From: Flaviaestuariibacter flavus
GTDB lineage: Bacteria > Bacteroidota > Bacteroidia > Chitinophagales > Chitinophagaceae
Length of the DNA: 64,000 bases
NCBI RefSeq assembly: GCF_004337505.1
Contig: NZ_SJZI01000046.1
Location: 1-64,000 of the forward strand
Reading direction: 5' to 3'
Of the stretch, positions 51,359 to 59,640 are shown one piece after another. A program made the translations under genes and the position numbers. How positions within the stretch are numbered: the first letter of the stretch is position 1; every line of letters begins with the position of its first letter. The notes under the pieces were generated by a model, which saw nothing but the letters and a program-made list of their open reading frames with translations, made no database searches and was not told the origin of the DNA.

Positions 51359-51426
51359 CTAAGGGTCTAGGTAATTCACTTAGGCTGCTTAAGCGCGTGC
51401 CTAAGAATCCTTAGGCCCTCCCTTAG
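51359..51426. other. Cluster of CTTAGG-like hexamers at about helical spacing
   Basis: CTAAGG, CTAGG, CTTAGG, CTTAAG, CCTAAG, CCTTAGG and CCTTAG start at 51359, 51367, 51379, 51388, 51400, 51409 and 51421, an average step of about 10 bases. Confidence 0.45.
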
Positions 51427-51456
51427 CCTCATTTTTCTGGAGGCAGGGGGCGAACT

Positions 51457-51502
51457 CCGTATAAATACGTTATTCCTACCCCTATTTTCCGTAAAAATAC
51501 GG
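51457..51502. promoter_or_regulatory. Paired CGTA-N4-TACG dyads
   Basis: CGTATAAATACG (51458-51469) and CCGTAAAAATACGG (51489-51502) have the same core and centres 32 bases apart, about three helical turns. Candidate operator upstream of the T9SS gene. Confidence 0.5.
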
Positions 51503-51609
51503 TGTTCATTTTCAGTTGGTTATAAGTCGCTAAGGGTAATCTTTTAAAAAAGTTCAGTATTTCCCGCAAAAAAAATGGTGGAAATACTAGGTAATCTAAA
51601 AAGATGCGC

Positions 51610-51617
51610 TAAATTTG
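51610..51617 (+). promoter_or_regulatory. Candidate -7 element of T9SS cargo gene
   Basis: TAAATTTG, full match to TAnnTTTG, about 95 bases before the ATG at 51712. The rest of the gap 51327-51711 is AT-richer than its surroundings and holds no gene. Confidence 0.55.
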
Positions 51618-51711
51618 CACTCGCAAGACAAGGTTGATAGTGCGAAACACTTAGAAAAACCTACCAACTTCGTTTAGCGACCGTAAGAAAACTTCTAATC
51701 CGTACCTACTC

Positions 51712-52683
51712 ATGAAACAATTTTCACTTACCCTGCTGGCCATCATTGGCTTCGCCATCATCGCACAGGCCCGCATCTTAACCGCAGCAAACAATGGCGA
51801 CTGGGCCACGGCCTCAACCTGGAGCCCCGCTGTAGTTCCCAATAACAATGACACGGTGGTCGTGCCCCAGGGAAAGACCGTCAGTATCACGAACAATCAG
51901 AACATGAACAACGAGTACATGCTGCTCCGCGTCATGGGTAAGCTTGCATTTGTCGGCAATGGTTCAAAGCTGAAAGTGAATGGCAGCAGCGCCGTACTGG
52001 TTTATCCCGGCGGCATGATCGACGCCAGCAGCAACTCCCAGTCTATTAGTATCGGCAATACGGACGTGCTGAAAGGCAACGATATCGCCGGCGGTTCTAC
52101 CGGTTACATGGCTACCAGCACCTCCAACGGCTTTCAGAAATTCAACTTCAACACGCTCCCCGTACGTTTTGTGGCCTTCACAGCCACCCGCCACAGCGGC
52201 GATGTGCTCCTCCAGTGGACCACTGCCCAGGAAGTAAACGCTTTCTCCTTTGAGGTGGAAGCCAGCACCGACGGCCGCAACTGGGTTGCACTCGCTACCA
52301 TTAAAGCCGCCGGCACCACCAGCCTCGAGCAGAACTACAGCTTCCTTGCCCGCAACTCCGGCGCCGGCAGCATCCAGTTCCGCATCAAGCAGATCGACCT
52401 CGATGGTAAGTTTATGTACACCGCCGCCCGTATCGTAAAGGGCTCCGGCGAAGCGGGCGAGATCAAAGTAGCCGCCAGCGCCGGCCGCGTGGTGCTGCAA
52501 TTCGGCCAGGAAGTAAAGGGTGCTACGGTGCGCATCCTCGGTCTCAACGGCCAGGTGCTCCAGGAGCAGAAGCTCGGCACCGCTATCGGCCAGGTGCTGG
52601 TTCCCACCACGCAGAAGGGCATCTGCCTCGTAGCCGTGGTCACCGAAAACGAAGTAGCCGCCGCACAGAAAGTGCTGCTCTAA
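51712..52683 (+). CDS. Secreted protein with T9SS sorting domain
   Basis: 323 residues. Signal peptide (MKQFSLTLLAIIGFAIIAQA), a short beta-helix-like N-domain (NNGDWATASTWSPAVVPNNNDTVVVPQGKTVSI, as in G8-type surface proteins), then the LPVRFVAFTATRHSGDVLLQWTTAQEVN...FEVEASTDGRNW domain typical of T9SS cargo, and a C-terminal type A sorting domain (VRILGLNGQVLQEQKL...KVLL). Expected on the cell surface. The unusually long leader with dyads suggests regulated expression. Confidence 0.88.
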   Translation: MKQFSLTLLAIIGFAIIAQARILTAANNGDWATASTWSPAVVPNNNDTVVVPQGKTVSITNNQNMNNEYMLLRVMGKLAFVGNGSKLKVNGSSAVLVYPGGMIDASSNSQSISIGNTDVLKGNDIAGGSTGYMATSTSNGFQKFNFNTLPVRFVAFTATRHSGDVLLQWTTAQEVNAFSFEVEASTDGRNWVALATIKAAGTTSLEQNYSFLARNSGAGSIQFRIKQIDLDGKFMYTAARIVKGSGEAGEIKVAASAGRVVLQFGQEVKGATVRILGLNGQVLQEQKLGTAIGQVLVPTTQKGICLVAVVTENEVAAAQKVLL

Positions 52684-52711
52684 GATATTTTTGTCGGAAT
52701 CAAATCGAATT

Positions 52712-52739
52712 GCCCCCGTTGTCCAGCGGGGGCTTTTTG
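52712..52739 (+). terminator. Terminator of T9SS cargo gene
   Basis: GCCCCCG/CGGGGGC stem followed by TTTTT. Confidence 0.82.
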
Positions 52740-52957
52740 TGACCTCACCCCCAGCCCCCCTCCGGTGGGAGCGGGGTGCCCCTGTTCATCATTGATTACC
52801 GGTTTGTACTTTCTCCTGATTGAACTTAAAAAAAAGAGCGGATGCCGCAGGCATCCGCTCTTTGTATCAGGATCTAACAGAAGACAGTTCGAAACAGTAG
52901 TCAACTACCCGAGCGTCATCCGTCTCCCTCTGGAGAGGGGCGGGAGTGAGGTCGGGA
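52740..52957. repeat. Inverted repeat with central bidirectional terminator
   Basis: GTGACCTCACCCCC (52739 on) and GGGAGTGAGGTC (ending near 52954) are inverse arms; inside, AAAGAGCGGATGCC-gca-GGCATCCGCTCTTT (52833-52863) with an A tract on its left can terminate the minus-strand epimerase gene. Confidence 0.7.
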
Positions 52958-52976
52958 CCATAGCGAAAGCCGGGTG

Positions 52977-53402
52977 TCAGTCGTAGATCTTCTCTTCCGG
53001 CTCCGCCCGCTCCTGGCACAGCTCGATCAGCACCCCGTTGGTGCCTTTCGGGTGCAGGAAGCACACGAGCTTGTTGTCGGCACCCCGCTTCGGCTCGGGG
53101 TTGAGGAGTGTAAAGCCTTCATTCTGAAGCCGTTCCATTTCGGAACGGATGTCAGCAACGTCGAAAGCGATGTGGTGAATGCCTTCGCCCTTCTTTTCGA
53201 GGAAGCGGGCGATCACCCCGTCGGGGTTGCTCGACTCGAGCAGCTCGATCTTATTGGGCCCGTTCTGGAAAAAGGCCGTTCTGACGGCTTCCGAGGCCAC
53301 TTCCTCGGTTTTATAGCAGGAGGTGTTCAGGAGTTTTTCGAAGAGCGGGACCGAATCGGCGAGGGAGCGCACCGCGATCCCGATATGTTCCACTTTGAGC
53401 AT
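52977..53402 (-). CDS. mce: Methylmalonyl-CoA epimerase
   Basis: 141 residues of the vicinal-oxygen-chelate (glyoxalase) fold. Metal ligands are visible in VEHIGIAV, GIHHIAFDV and GVLIELCQ. Interconverts (R)- and (S)-methylmalonyl-CoA in propionate/succinate metabolism. No mutase or carboxylase gene is adjacent. Confidence 0.92.
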   Translation of the reverse strand: MLKVEHIGIAVRSLADSVPLFEKLLNTSCYKTEEVASEAVRTAFFQNGPNKIELLESSNPDGVIARFLEKKGEGIHHIAFDVADIRSEMERLQNEGFTLLNPEPKRGADNKLVCFLHPKGTNGVLIELCQERAEPEEKIYD

Positions 53403-53477
53403 GCAGGCTTGTTTACGAATTGCGTAAAATTAGGATTACAAAAACTGATTTTCCTCAGTCCGCGCCTGTTTTTGAAG

Positions 53478-53485
53478 TAATTTTG
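53478..53485 (+). promoter_or_regulatory. Candidate -7 element of iscS
   Basis: TAATTTTG matches TAnnTTTG, 27 bases before the ATG at 53513. Confidence 0.55.
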
Positions 53486-53512
53486 TAGACTGAAATTTTG
53501 GAGAACCCGATT

Positions 53513-54730
53513 ATGCTCAAACTTCCTGTATATCTCGACCATAACGCCACCACACCCTGCGACCCGCGGGTCGTGGAGGCCATGATTCCTTACTTCACCG
53601 AAAGCTACGGCAATGCCGCGAGCCGCAACCACCCCTTCGGGTGGCAGGCCGAGGAAGCCGTTGACTATGCCCGTGAGCAGGTAGCCAAGCTCATCGGCGC
53701 CGATCCGAAAGAGATCATCTTCACCTCCGGCGCTACCGAAGCCGACAACCTGGCCATCAAGGGCGTTTTCGAGATGTATGCCTCCAAGGGCAACCACATC
53801 ATTACCTGCAACATCGAGCACAAAGCGGTGCTCGATACCTGCAAGCACATCGAAAAGCTCGGCGGCGAGGTAACTTATCTCCAGGTAAATAACGAAGGCC
53901 TCGTGACCCCCGAGCAGGTGGAAGCGGCCATCAAACCCAATACGGTACTCATCGCCCTGATGTGGGGCAACAACGAGATCGGCACCCTGATGCCGATCCG
54001 CGAGATCGGTGCCATCGCCCGCAAGCACGGTGTGCTGCTCTTCACCGACGCCACCCAGGCGGTAGGTAAGATCCCGGTGGATGTAAACGCCGACAACGTA
54101 GACCTGCTGGCCATGACCGCGCACAAGATGTACGGCCCCAAGGGCATCGGTGCCCTTTACGTGCGCCGCAAGAGCCCGCGTGTTAAGGTAACCGCCCAGA
54201 TGGACGGAGGCGGCCACGAGCGCGGCATGCGTTCCGGTACGCTCAACGTGCCCGGCATCGTGGGTTTCGGCAAGGCCTGTGAGCTTGCCCGCCTTGAAAT
54301 GGCGCAGGACGCCGAGCGCCTTTCCAAGCTGCGCGACAAGCTGGAGAACGCACTGATGGAGCTCGAGGAAGCCTACGTCAACGGCAGCAAGGAGCACCGC
54401 CTCCCCCACGTGACCAATATCTCTTTCAAATACGTGGAAGGCGAAGGCCTGATGATGGGCTTCAACAAGAATATTGCCCTCTCTTCCGGCTCGGCCTGCA
54501 CCTCGGCTTCCCTGGAGCCTTCCTACGTGCTCAAGGCCCTCGGTCTTGGTGATGATCTGGCACATAGTTCGCTCCGTTTTGGACTGGGCCGCTACACCAC
54601 GGAGGAGCAGATCGACTATACCATCGAACAGGTTCGCAACACGGTGACCAAGCTCCGCGAAATGAGCCCGCTGTGGGAGATGTACAAGGATGGTATCGAT
54701 ATGAACTCCATTGAGTGGGCACACCACTAA
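53513..54730 (+). CDS. iscS: Cysteine desulfurase IscS
   Basis: 405 residues. PLP lysine in AHKMYGPKG (Lys205) and catalytic Cys329 in [10 protein letters not shown], with IscS-style length between. Supplies sulphur from cysteine to IscU and other acceptors. ATG at 53513 ([14 protein letters not shown]) is preferred over a TTG five codons upstream. First of iscS-iscU-iscA. Confidence 0.95.
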   Translation: MLKLPVYLDHNATTPCDPRVVEAMIPYFTESYGNAASRNHPFGWQAEEAVDYAREQVAKLIGADPKEIIFTSGATEADNLAIKGVFEMYASKGNHIITCNIEHKAVLDTCKHIEKLGGEVTYLQVNNEGLVTPEQVEAAIKPNTVLIALMWGNNEIGTLMPIREIGAIARKHGVLLFTDATQAVGKIPVDVNADNVDLLAMTAHKMYGPKGIGALYVRRKSPRVKVTAQMDGGGHERGMRSGTLNVPGIVGFGKACELARLEMAQDAERLSKLRDKLENALMELEEAYVNGSKEHRLPHVTNISFKYVEGEGLMMGFNKNIALSSGSACTSASLEPSYVLKALGLGDDLAHSSLRFGLGRYTTEEQIDYTIEQVRNTVTKLREMSPLWEMYKDGIDMNSIEWAHH

Positions 54731-54736
54731 GATTTT

Positions 54737-54764
54737 CAGATCTCCGATGTCTGATGTCTGATTT
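54737..54764. repeat. Heptamer array after iscS
   Basis: CAGATCT, CCGATGT, CTGATGT, CTGATTT, starting 6 bases after the stop; nearly the same as 46181-46208. Confidence 0.75.
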
Positions 54765-54823
54765 GTTTTGCAGTCGGAAAAAGACGAAGGGATCAAACAA
54801 TAAAGGTTGGTAGGTACCCGGTA

Positions 54824-54855
54824 CTAATTAACCAATAGACTAATTAACCAATAAA
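54824..54855. repeat. 16-bp tandem repeat before iscU
   Basis: CTAATTAACCAATAGA followed by CTAATTAACCAATAAA, ending 10 bases before the iscU ATG. Confidence 0.75.
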
Positions 54856-54865
54856 TACATAAGCC

Positions 54866-55285
54866 ATGGCTTACTCTGATAAACTTCTCGATCATTATAA
54901 TAACCCCAAGAACGTGGGTACGCTCGACAAGGGCAACAAGAACGTGGGCACCGGCCTGGTGGGCGCTCCCGAATGCGGCGACGTTATGCGCCTGCAGATC
55001 GAGGTGGACGATGCTACCGGTCTCATCAAGGACGCAAAGTTCAAGACCTTCGGTTGCGGCTCGGCGATCGCTTCTTCTTCGGTGGCTACCGAGTGGCTGA
55101 AGGGCAAGACCATCGACGAGGCCGTCAAAATCGACAATATGGATATCGTGGAGGAGCTGAACCTTCCCCCCGTAAAGATCCACTGCTCGGTGCTTGCTGA
55201 AGACGCCATCAAGGCGGCCATCAACGATTACCGCGTTAAGAATGGTCTCGAAGAGCTGAAGTTCGACGACAGCATTGTTCACTAA
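54866..55285 (+). CDS. iscU: Iron-sulfur cluster scaffold IscU
   Basis: 139 residues. Cluster-ligand cysteines in APECGDVM, FGCGSAIA and HCSVLAEDA, plus the LPPVKIHC co-chaperone motif. Builds Fe-S clusters with sulphur from IscS. Confidence 0.96.
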   Translation: MAYSDKLLDHYNNPKNVGTLDKGNKNVGTGLVGAPECGDVMRLQIEVDDATGLIKDAKFKTFGCGSAIASSSVATEWLKGKTIDEAVKIDNMDIVEELNLPPVKIHCSVLAEDAIKAAINDYRVKNGLEELKFDDSIVH

Positions 55286-55406
55286 GAGCAAGTTTGCTAG
55301 TGGGGTAGTATGCTGATGGATTCTCTTTTAAATGAGAATAGCCCTTTGGCACCGAAGCACCATCCACTAGCGCACTAGCAAGTTTGCACATTAGCACATT
55401 AAACCT
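55286..55406. repeat. Facing repeats in iscU-iscA gap
   Basis: AGCAAGTTTGCTAGTGG on the left is inverse to CCACTAGC.CACTAGCAAGTTTGC on the right; the right part has an 8-base step (CTAGCGCA, CTAGCAAG, TTTGCACA, TTAGCACA). Confidence 0.65.
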
Positions 55407-55757
55407 ATGGTTGCAACAGACAACGGAATTTACGTAAGTGATAAGGCCCGCGACAAGGTGCGGCAGCTGATGCTGGAAGCCGGTGTAGGCGACGATCCCT
55501 CGTACTTTGTACGCGTGGGCGTCGTTGGCGGCGGTTGCTCGGGATTGAGCTACAAGCTCGATTTCGACAACGAGCAAAAGCCGATGGACCAGGTGTTTGA
55601 AGACAACGGCGTGAAAGTGGTCACCGACCTCAAAAGCTTCCTGTACCTCGTAAACACGATGCTCGATTTCTCCGACGGCCTCAACGGCAAGGGCTTCTTC
55701 TTCAACAACCCGAATGCATCGCGCACCTGCGGTTGCGGGGAGAGCTTCGCGGTGTAA
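55407..55757 (+). CDS. iscA: HesB/IscA-family Fe-S carrier
   Basis: 116 residues with the three conserved cysteines in GGGCSGLSYKL and CGCGESF. A-type carrier or iron donor that passes clusters from IscU to target proteins. Belongs with iscS-iscU here. Confidence 0.92.
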   Translation: MVATDNGIYVSDKARDKVRQLMLEAGVGDDPSYFVRVGVVGGGCSGLSYKLDFDNEQKPMDQVFEDNGVKVVTDLKSFLYLVNTMLDFSDGLNGKGFFFNNPNASRTCGCGESFAV

Positions 55758-55811
55758 TCGTGAATCGTCAATCCTGAATGCCGAAGGCGTCGCGCAAGCG
55801 ACGCCTTCGGC

Positions 55812-55947
55812 GTCATTGCGAGCGAAGCGAAGCAAACTCCGGCGTTACGCAGAGTGGTCGTGGTCGAAAGAACTTTCAAATTGAAGCGCTTGCGGGTTAC
55901 AGTCAGTCTTCAGGTAGGAGAGTTTGCTTCGCGTTGCTCGCAATGAC
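55812..55947. repeat. 136-bp GTCATTGCGAGC element, copy 3
   Basis: Same orientation as 17490-17625, with interior blocks CAAATTGAAGCGCTTGC and ACAGTCAGTCTTCAGGT. The remaining gap to gldF (55948-56065) carries CCGCG-rich runs (CCGCGCTTTCCGCG) but no gene. Confidence 0.82.
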
Positions 55948-56065
55948 GGCTTCGCCGTCGCCTGGCGGCGGATTTAGCGTTTCGTTTCACATGTTTTCCG
56001 CGCTTTCCGCGTTTTCTGCGTGCGCACCTTCCTCCGCGTTTTATTCTTTACTTACTTTACACCCT

Positions 56066-56788
56066 ATGTGGTCCATCTGTAAAAAAGAGCTCGGGCAGTT
56101 CTTCGGCAGTCTCACGGGCATCATTGCCATCGTGGTGTTCCTGCTGGTGAACGGGCTGGTGCTCTTTGTTTTCCGAAACAATATCCTCGACAATGGCTAC
56201 GCCACCCTCGAAGACTTCTTCCGCTTTGCGCCCTGGATCCTGATCTTCCTGATCCCCGCTATCACCATGCGTTCCTTTGCCGACGAATACCGAAGCGGCA
56301 CCTTCGAGATACTGCGTACGCGGCCACTCACACCCGCGCAGATCGTGGGCGGTAAGTTCCTGGGCGCCTTCATTATCGTGCTCATTGCGCTGTTGCCTAC
56401 GCTGGTGTATTACTTCACCGTAAATCATCTCGCCGCCACAACCGGCATCGACGCAGGAGCCGCCGCCGGTGCCTACCTTGGGCTCGTCTTCCTGGCTGCG
56501 GTATTTACGGCCATCTCCATCTTTATCGGCAGCCGCACCAGCAACGCCGTCATCGCCTTTATCCTCAGCCTCATCGCCTGCGCGCTGCTGTACTACGGCT
56601 TTCACGCGCTCGGGCAGCTGGAGGCATTCCGTGGATCTGCCGATTACTACCTGGATGCGCTGGGTATCGACGCGCACTACCAAAGCATCAGCCGGGGTGT
56701 GCTCGATCTGCGCGACCTGGTGTATTTCGCCAGCCTGACGATCTTCTTTCTTTTCCTCACCCGCCAAAACCTGCTTCAACGCGCATGA
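56066..56788 (+). CDS. gldF: Gliding-motility ABC transporter permease GldF
   Basis: 240 residues with six membrane spans. Begins MWSICKKELGQFFGSLTGIIAIVVFLLVNGL, typical of GldF/ABC-2 permeases, with FADEYRSGTFEILRTRPLTPAQIVGGKF. The frame is open upstream through the repeat, but the family start is at 56066. Overlaps gldG by 4 bases. The ATPase GldA is not in the window. Confidence 0.92.
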   Translation: MWSICKKELGQFFGSLTGIIAIVVFLLVNGLVLFVFRNNILDNGYATLEDFFRFAPWILIFLIPAITMRSFADEYRSGTFEILRTRPLTPAQIVGGKFLGAFIIVLIALLPTLVYYFTVNHLAATTGIDAGAAAGAYLGLVFLAAVFTAISIFIGSRTSNAVIAFILSLIACALLYYGFHALGQLEAFRGSADYYLDALGIDAHYQSISRGVLDLRDLVYFASLTIFFLFLTRQNLLQRA

Positions 56789-58488
56789 ACAAACGAAACC
56801 GTGCGGGCGCCTTCATTGTGGCCCTGCTGCTGTTGCTGGCGGTAAACCTGGTGGCGCACTTCGCACCGGCCCGCTTCGACCTCACCGAAGAGCACCGCTA
56901 CTCACTCAGCAAGCCCACGCAGCGCCTTCTGCGCACACTCGACAGCACCGTTACCATCGACGTATACCTTACCGGCAAAGACCTGCCTGCCTTCGTGCGC
57001 AAGTTCCAGGGTTCGGTTAGCGATTTTCTCGCAGAGGCACGCGGCTACAGCGGCAACAAGCTGCAGTACCGCTTCATCAATCCTTTTGAAGGCGATACGG
57101 CCGCTTCGCGCGCCTTGCTCGACACGCTCCGCAATCAATATGGCCTGGTGCCGGTGGCGGTGCAGGCGCCCGAAAAGGTGGGCGACAAACTCGAAGTAAG
57201 CGGTGTGATACATGGCGCCGTCGTGCGTTATGCCGACCGTGCCGTGCCGGTGGATATGCTGAAAGGACAGCGCGCCTTCGGTACATCTTCCGAAGAACTG
57301 GCCGCACTGTACAACAACGTGGAAGCCTCGATCGAATACAAATTCGCGAACGCCATTGAAAAGGCAACCACTAAGGAAAAGCCGCTCGTGGCTTACCTCC
57401 TGGGCAATGGCGAGGCCTGGGGCTACAATATCAACGACGCCTTCCTAACCCTGCGCGAAAACTATTTCGCCGATACCCTCAACATCAAGGAGGTGCCTTA
57501 TATCCCCGCGCAGATCGACGCGGTGGTGATCATGAAGCCGACGGTGCCCTTCAGCAACGAAGACAAGCTGAAACTTGACCAGTACGTAACGCATGGCGGC
57601 AAGCTGTTCTGGATGGTGGATAATATGTACGCCGAGTTCGACAGCCTGTACAAGACGCAGGGCTTCGTTGCCTACGACCGCGGCCTCAACCTCGAAGACC
57701 TGTTCTTCAACTGGGGACTGCGCATCAACCAGGACCTGCTGCAGGACATGCAAAGCGACCAGTTACCGCAGGTGAGCGATGGCAACGGCCAGCAGCGCCT
57801 CGTGAGCTGGCCTTTCTTCCCCGTGCTCGACGGCACGCAGCATCCCATCAGCAAAAACCTTGACGGCATCCGCAGCTTCTTTCCCACCACGATGGATACG
57901 GTGCAGGCCGATGGAATCAAAAAGACGGTGCTTCTTCAGTCTTCCGCCAATGCCCGCGTGCTTGGGGCGCCGGCCAAGATCGATTTCGAGTTCCTGGAGA
58001 TCGCGCCCGATGAGAAATTGTTCAAGCGCAGGAACGTGCCGGTGGCCTACCTCGCCGAAGGTCCTTTCCGGTCGCTTTATGCGGGCCGGGTGCCGAAGTC
58101 GGTAGTGGATACCCTGGCGGCGCAGCAATACGAGATCTTCCCGGTTGCTGAAAAGCCCGGCAAGCTGATCGTAGTGGCTGATGGCGACATCGCGCTTAAC
58201 CAGTTCAGTTCGTCTTCGGGACCGCTGCCGATGGGCATGAACGCTTTTACCCGTTATACGTATGCCAACAAGGATTTTTTCCTCAACAGCCTTGAGTACC
58301 TTGTGAATCCTTCCGATATCCTGCAGACCCGCAGCAAGGAATATACGCTGCGCCTCCTCGACCCGCGCCGGGTGAAAGAGGAGCGTACCCAATGGCAGCT
58401 GATTAACATCGCGCTCCCGGTGCTGCTGCTGGTGGGCTTCGGATGGGCTTACGGTGCCGTGCGTAAAAGAAAGTACGCTACCCGTTGA
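56785..58488 (+). CDS. gldG: Gliding-motility ABC transporter auxiliary protein GldG
   Basis: 567 residues. One N-terminal span (about 9-25), a long periplasmic GldG/ABC-type-uncharacterised domain (FDLTEEHRYSLSKPTQRLLRTLDSTVTIDVYLTG, VAYLLGNGEAWGYNINDAF, LFWMVDNMYAEFDSLY) and a C-terminal span (about 540-560). Partner of GldF. Confidence 0.93.
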   Translation: MNKRNRAGAFIVALLLLLAVNLVAHFAPARFDLTEEHRYSLSKPTQRLLRTLDSTVTIDVYLTGKDLPAFVRKFQGSVSDFLAEARGYSGNKLQYRFINPFEGDTAASRALLDTLRNQYGLVPVAVQAPEKVGDKLEVSGVIHGAVVRYADRAVPVDMLKGQRAFGTSSEELAALYNNVEASIEYKFANAIEKATTKEKPLVAYLLGNGEAWGYNINDAFLTLRENYFADTLNIKEVPYIPAQIDAVVIMKPTVPFSNEDKLKLDQYVTHGGKLFWMVDNMYAEFDSLYKTQGFVAYDRGLNLEDLFFNWGLRINQDLLQDMQSDQLPQVSDGNGQQRLVSWPFFPVLDGTQHPISKNLDGIRSFFPTTMDTVQADGIKKTVLLQSSANARVLGAPAKIDFEFLEIAPDEKLFKRRNVPVAYLAEGPFRSLYAGRVPKSVVDTLAAQQYEIFPVAEKPGKLIVVADGDIALNQFSSSSGPLPMGMNAFTRYTYANKDFFLNSLEYLVNPSDILQTRSKEYTLRLLDPRRVKEERTQWQLINIALPVLLLVGFGWAYGAVRKRKYATR

Positions 58489-58509
58489 CGGTGCCGTATT
58501 TGCATCGCC

Positions 58510-58517
58510 TACTTTTG
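58510..58517 (+). promoter_or_regulatory. terC promoter -7 element
   Basis: TACTTTTG matches TAnnTTTG; TTG at 58485-58487 is a possible -33 element. 17 bases to the ATG. Confidence 0.6.
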
Positions 58518-58533
58518 TCCCAATTGACGAGCG

Positions 58534-59496
58534 ATGAATATTGATCAGCTGAGTTATCTGGTTTTCGGTGTTGTGATCCTGCTGGCCCTTGTACTCGACC
58601 TCGGCCTGCTCAGTAAGAAATCGACCGAGATCTCCATCAAAAAAGCGTTGTACCAGACTTTTTTCTGGGTCGCGCTTGCATTTGCCTTTTTCGGGTTTCT
58701 CTGGTATGAATACGGCAAGGCACCCGCGCTCGAGTATATCAGCGCTTACCTGATGGAGTGGAGCCTCAGCATCGACAATATCTTCGTATTCATCCTCATC
58801 TTTTCCTTCTTCCGCATTTCCTCGGATCATGTGGCGCGGGCACTCCTTTGGGGTATCCTGATGGCCATCATCTTCCGGGTCATCTTCATCTCGGTGGGCG
58901 TAGTGCTCGTGGAGCGCTTTCACTGGCTGCTCTATGTGTTCGGCGCCTTCCTCGTATACACTGGTATCAAAATATTCACGGTCAAAGACCACGACGAGGG
59001 CTTCGACCCCGGCACCAACCCCGTGTATAAGTTCCTGAACCGCTTTCTTCCCATCATTCACGAGGATGTGGGGGGGAAACTCACCGTTCGTCGTAACGGC
59101 AAACACTTCTTCACCAACCTGTTTGTGGTGGTGGTGATGCTGGCAACCACCGACATCGTTTTCGCGCTTGATTCCATCCCGGCGGTATTTGCCATCGTCA
59201 CCGAATCGAAGCAGCGTAACCTGATCATTTACACTTCCAATATTTTCGCGGTACTCGGCCTTCGTTCGCTCTTCTTCCTGCTCAAAGGCGCGGTGAACCG
59301 CTTCTCCTACCTGCAGCAGGGCATTGCCATCGTGCTGGTATTTATCGGTGCCAAGATGCTGCTGCCCCTGGTGGTGGAAGGCTTCCATATGCCCATCACC
59401 ATCTCGCTCATCGTGATCCTGGTCTGCCTCGTAGGCTCCATTGTTTATTCCATCCAGGTAACAAAGCGACGGAAGCGCGAGAATGATTTGTTTTAG
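58534..59496 (+). CDS. TerC-family membrane protein
   Basis: 320 residues with about nine spans. Family acidic motifs in the membrane: SLSIDNIFVFILIF and TTDIVFALDSIPAVFA. TerC/Alx-type proteins are linked to tellurite resistance and manganese export; given this type a role in Mn2+ homeostasis is likely. Confidence 0.92.
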   Translation: MNIDQLSYLVFGVVILLALVLDLGLLSKKSTEISIKKALYQTFFWVALAFAFFGFLWYEYGKAPALEYISAYLMEWSLSIDNIFVFILIFSFFRISSDHVARALLWGILMAIIFRVIFISVGVVLVERFHWLLYVFGAFLVYTGIKIFTVKDHDEGFDPGTNPVYKFLNRFLPIIHEDVGGKLTVRRNGKHFFTNLFVVVVMLATTDIVFALDSIPAVFAIVTESKQRNLIIYTSNIFAVLGLRSLFFLLKGAVNRFSYLQQGIAIVLVFIGAKMLLPLVVEGFHMPITISLIVILVCLVGSIVYSIQVTKRRKRENDLF

Positions 59497-59497
59497 A

Positions 59498-59612
59498 TGT
59501 GAGCCGTCAGCCGTGAACCGTCAACGCAGCGACGTTCATTGCCTTTTGCTCCCATAGTTGAAGTTGAGCATTGACGCGCTCATGGCTCACGGCTGACGGT
59601 TCACGGCTCACG
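59498..59612. repeat. Facing heptamer arrays after terC
   Basis: Left: GTGAGCC, GTCAGCC, GTGAACC, GTCAACG. Right (59580-59612): TGGCTCA, CGGCTGA, CGGTTCA, CGGCTCA. The arms are inverse. Confidence 0.83.
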
Positions 59613-59640
59613 ATCTCCGGCCATCCTGTAATTTCAACCT

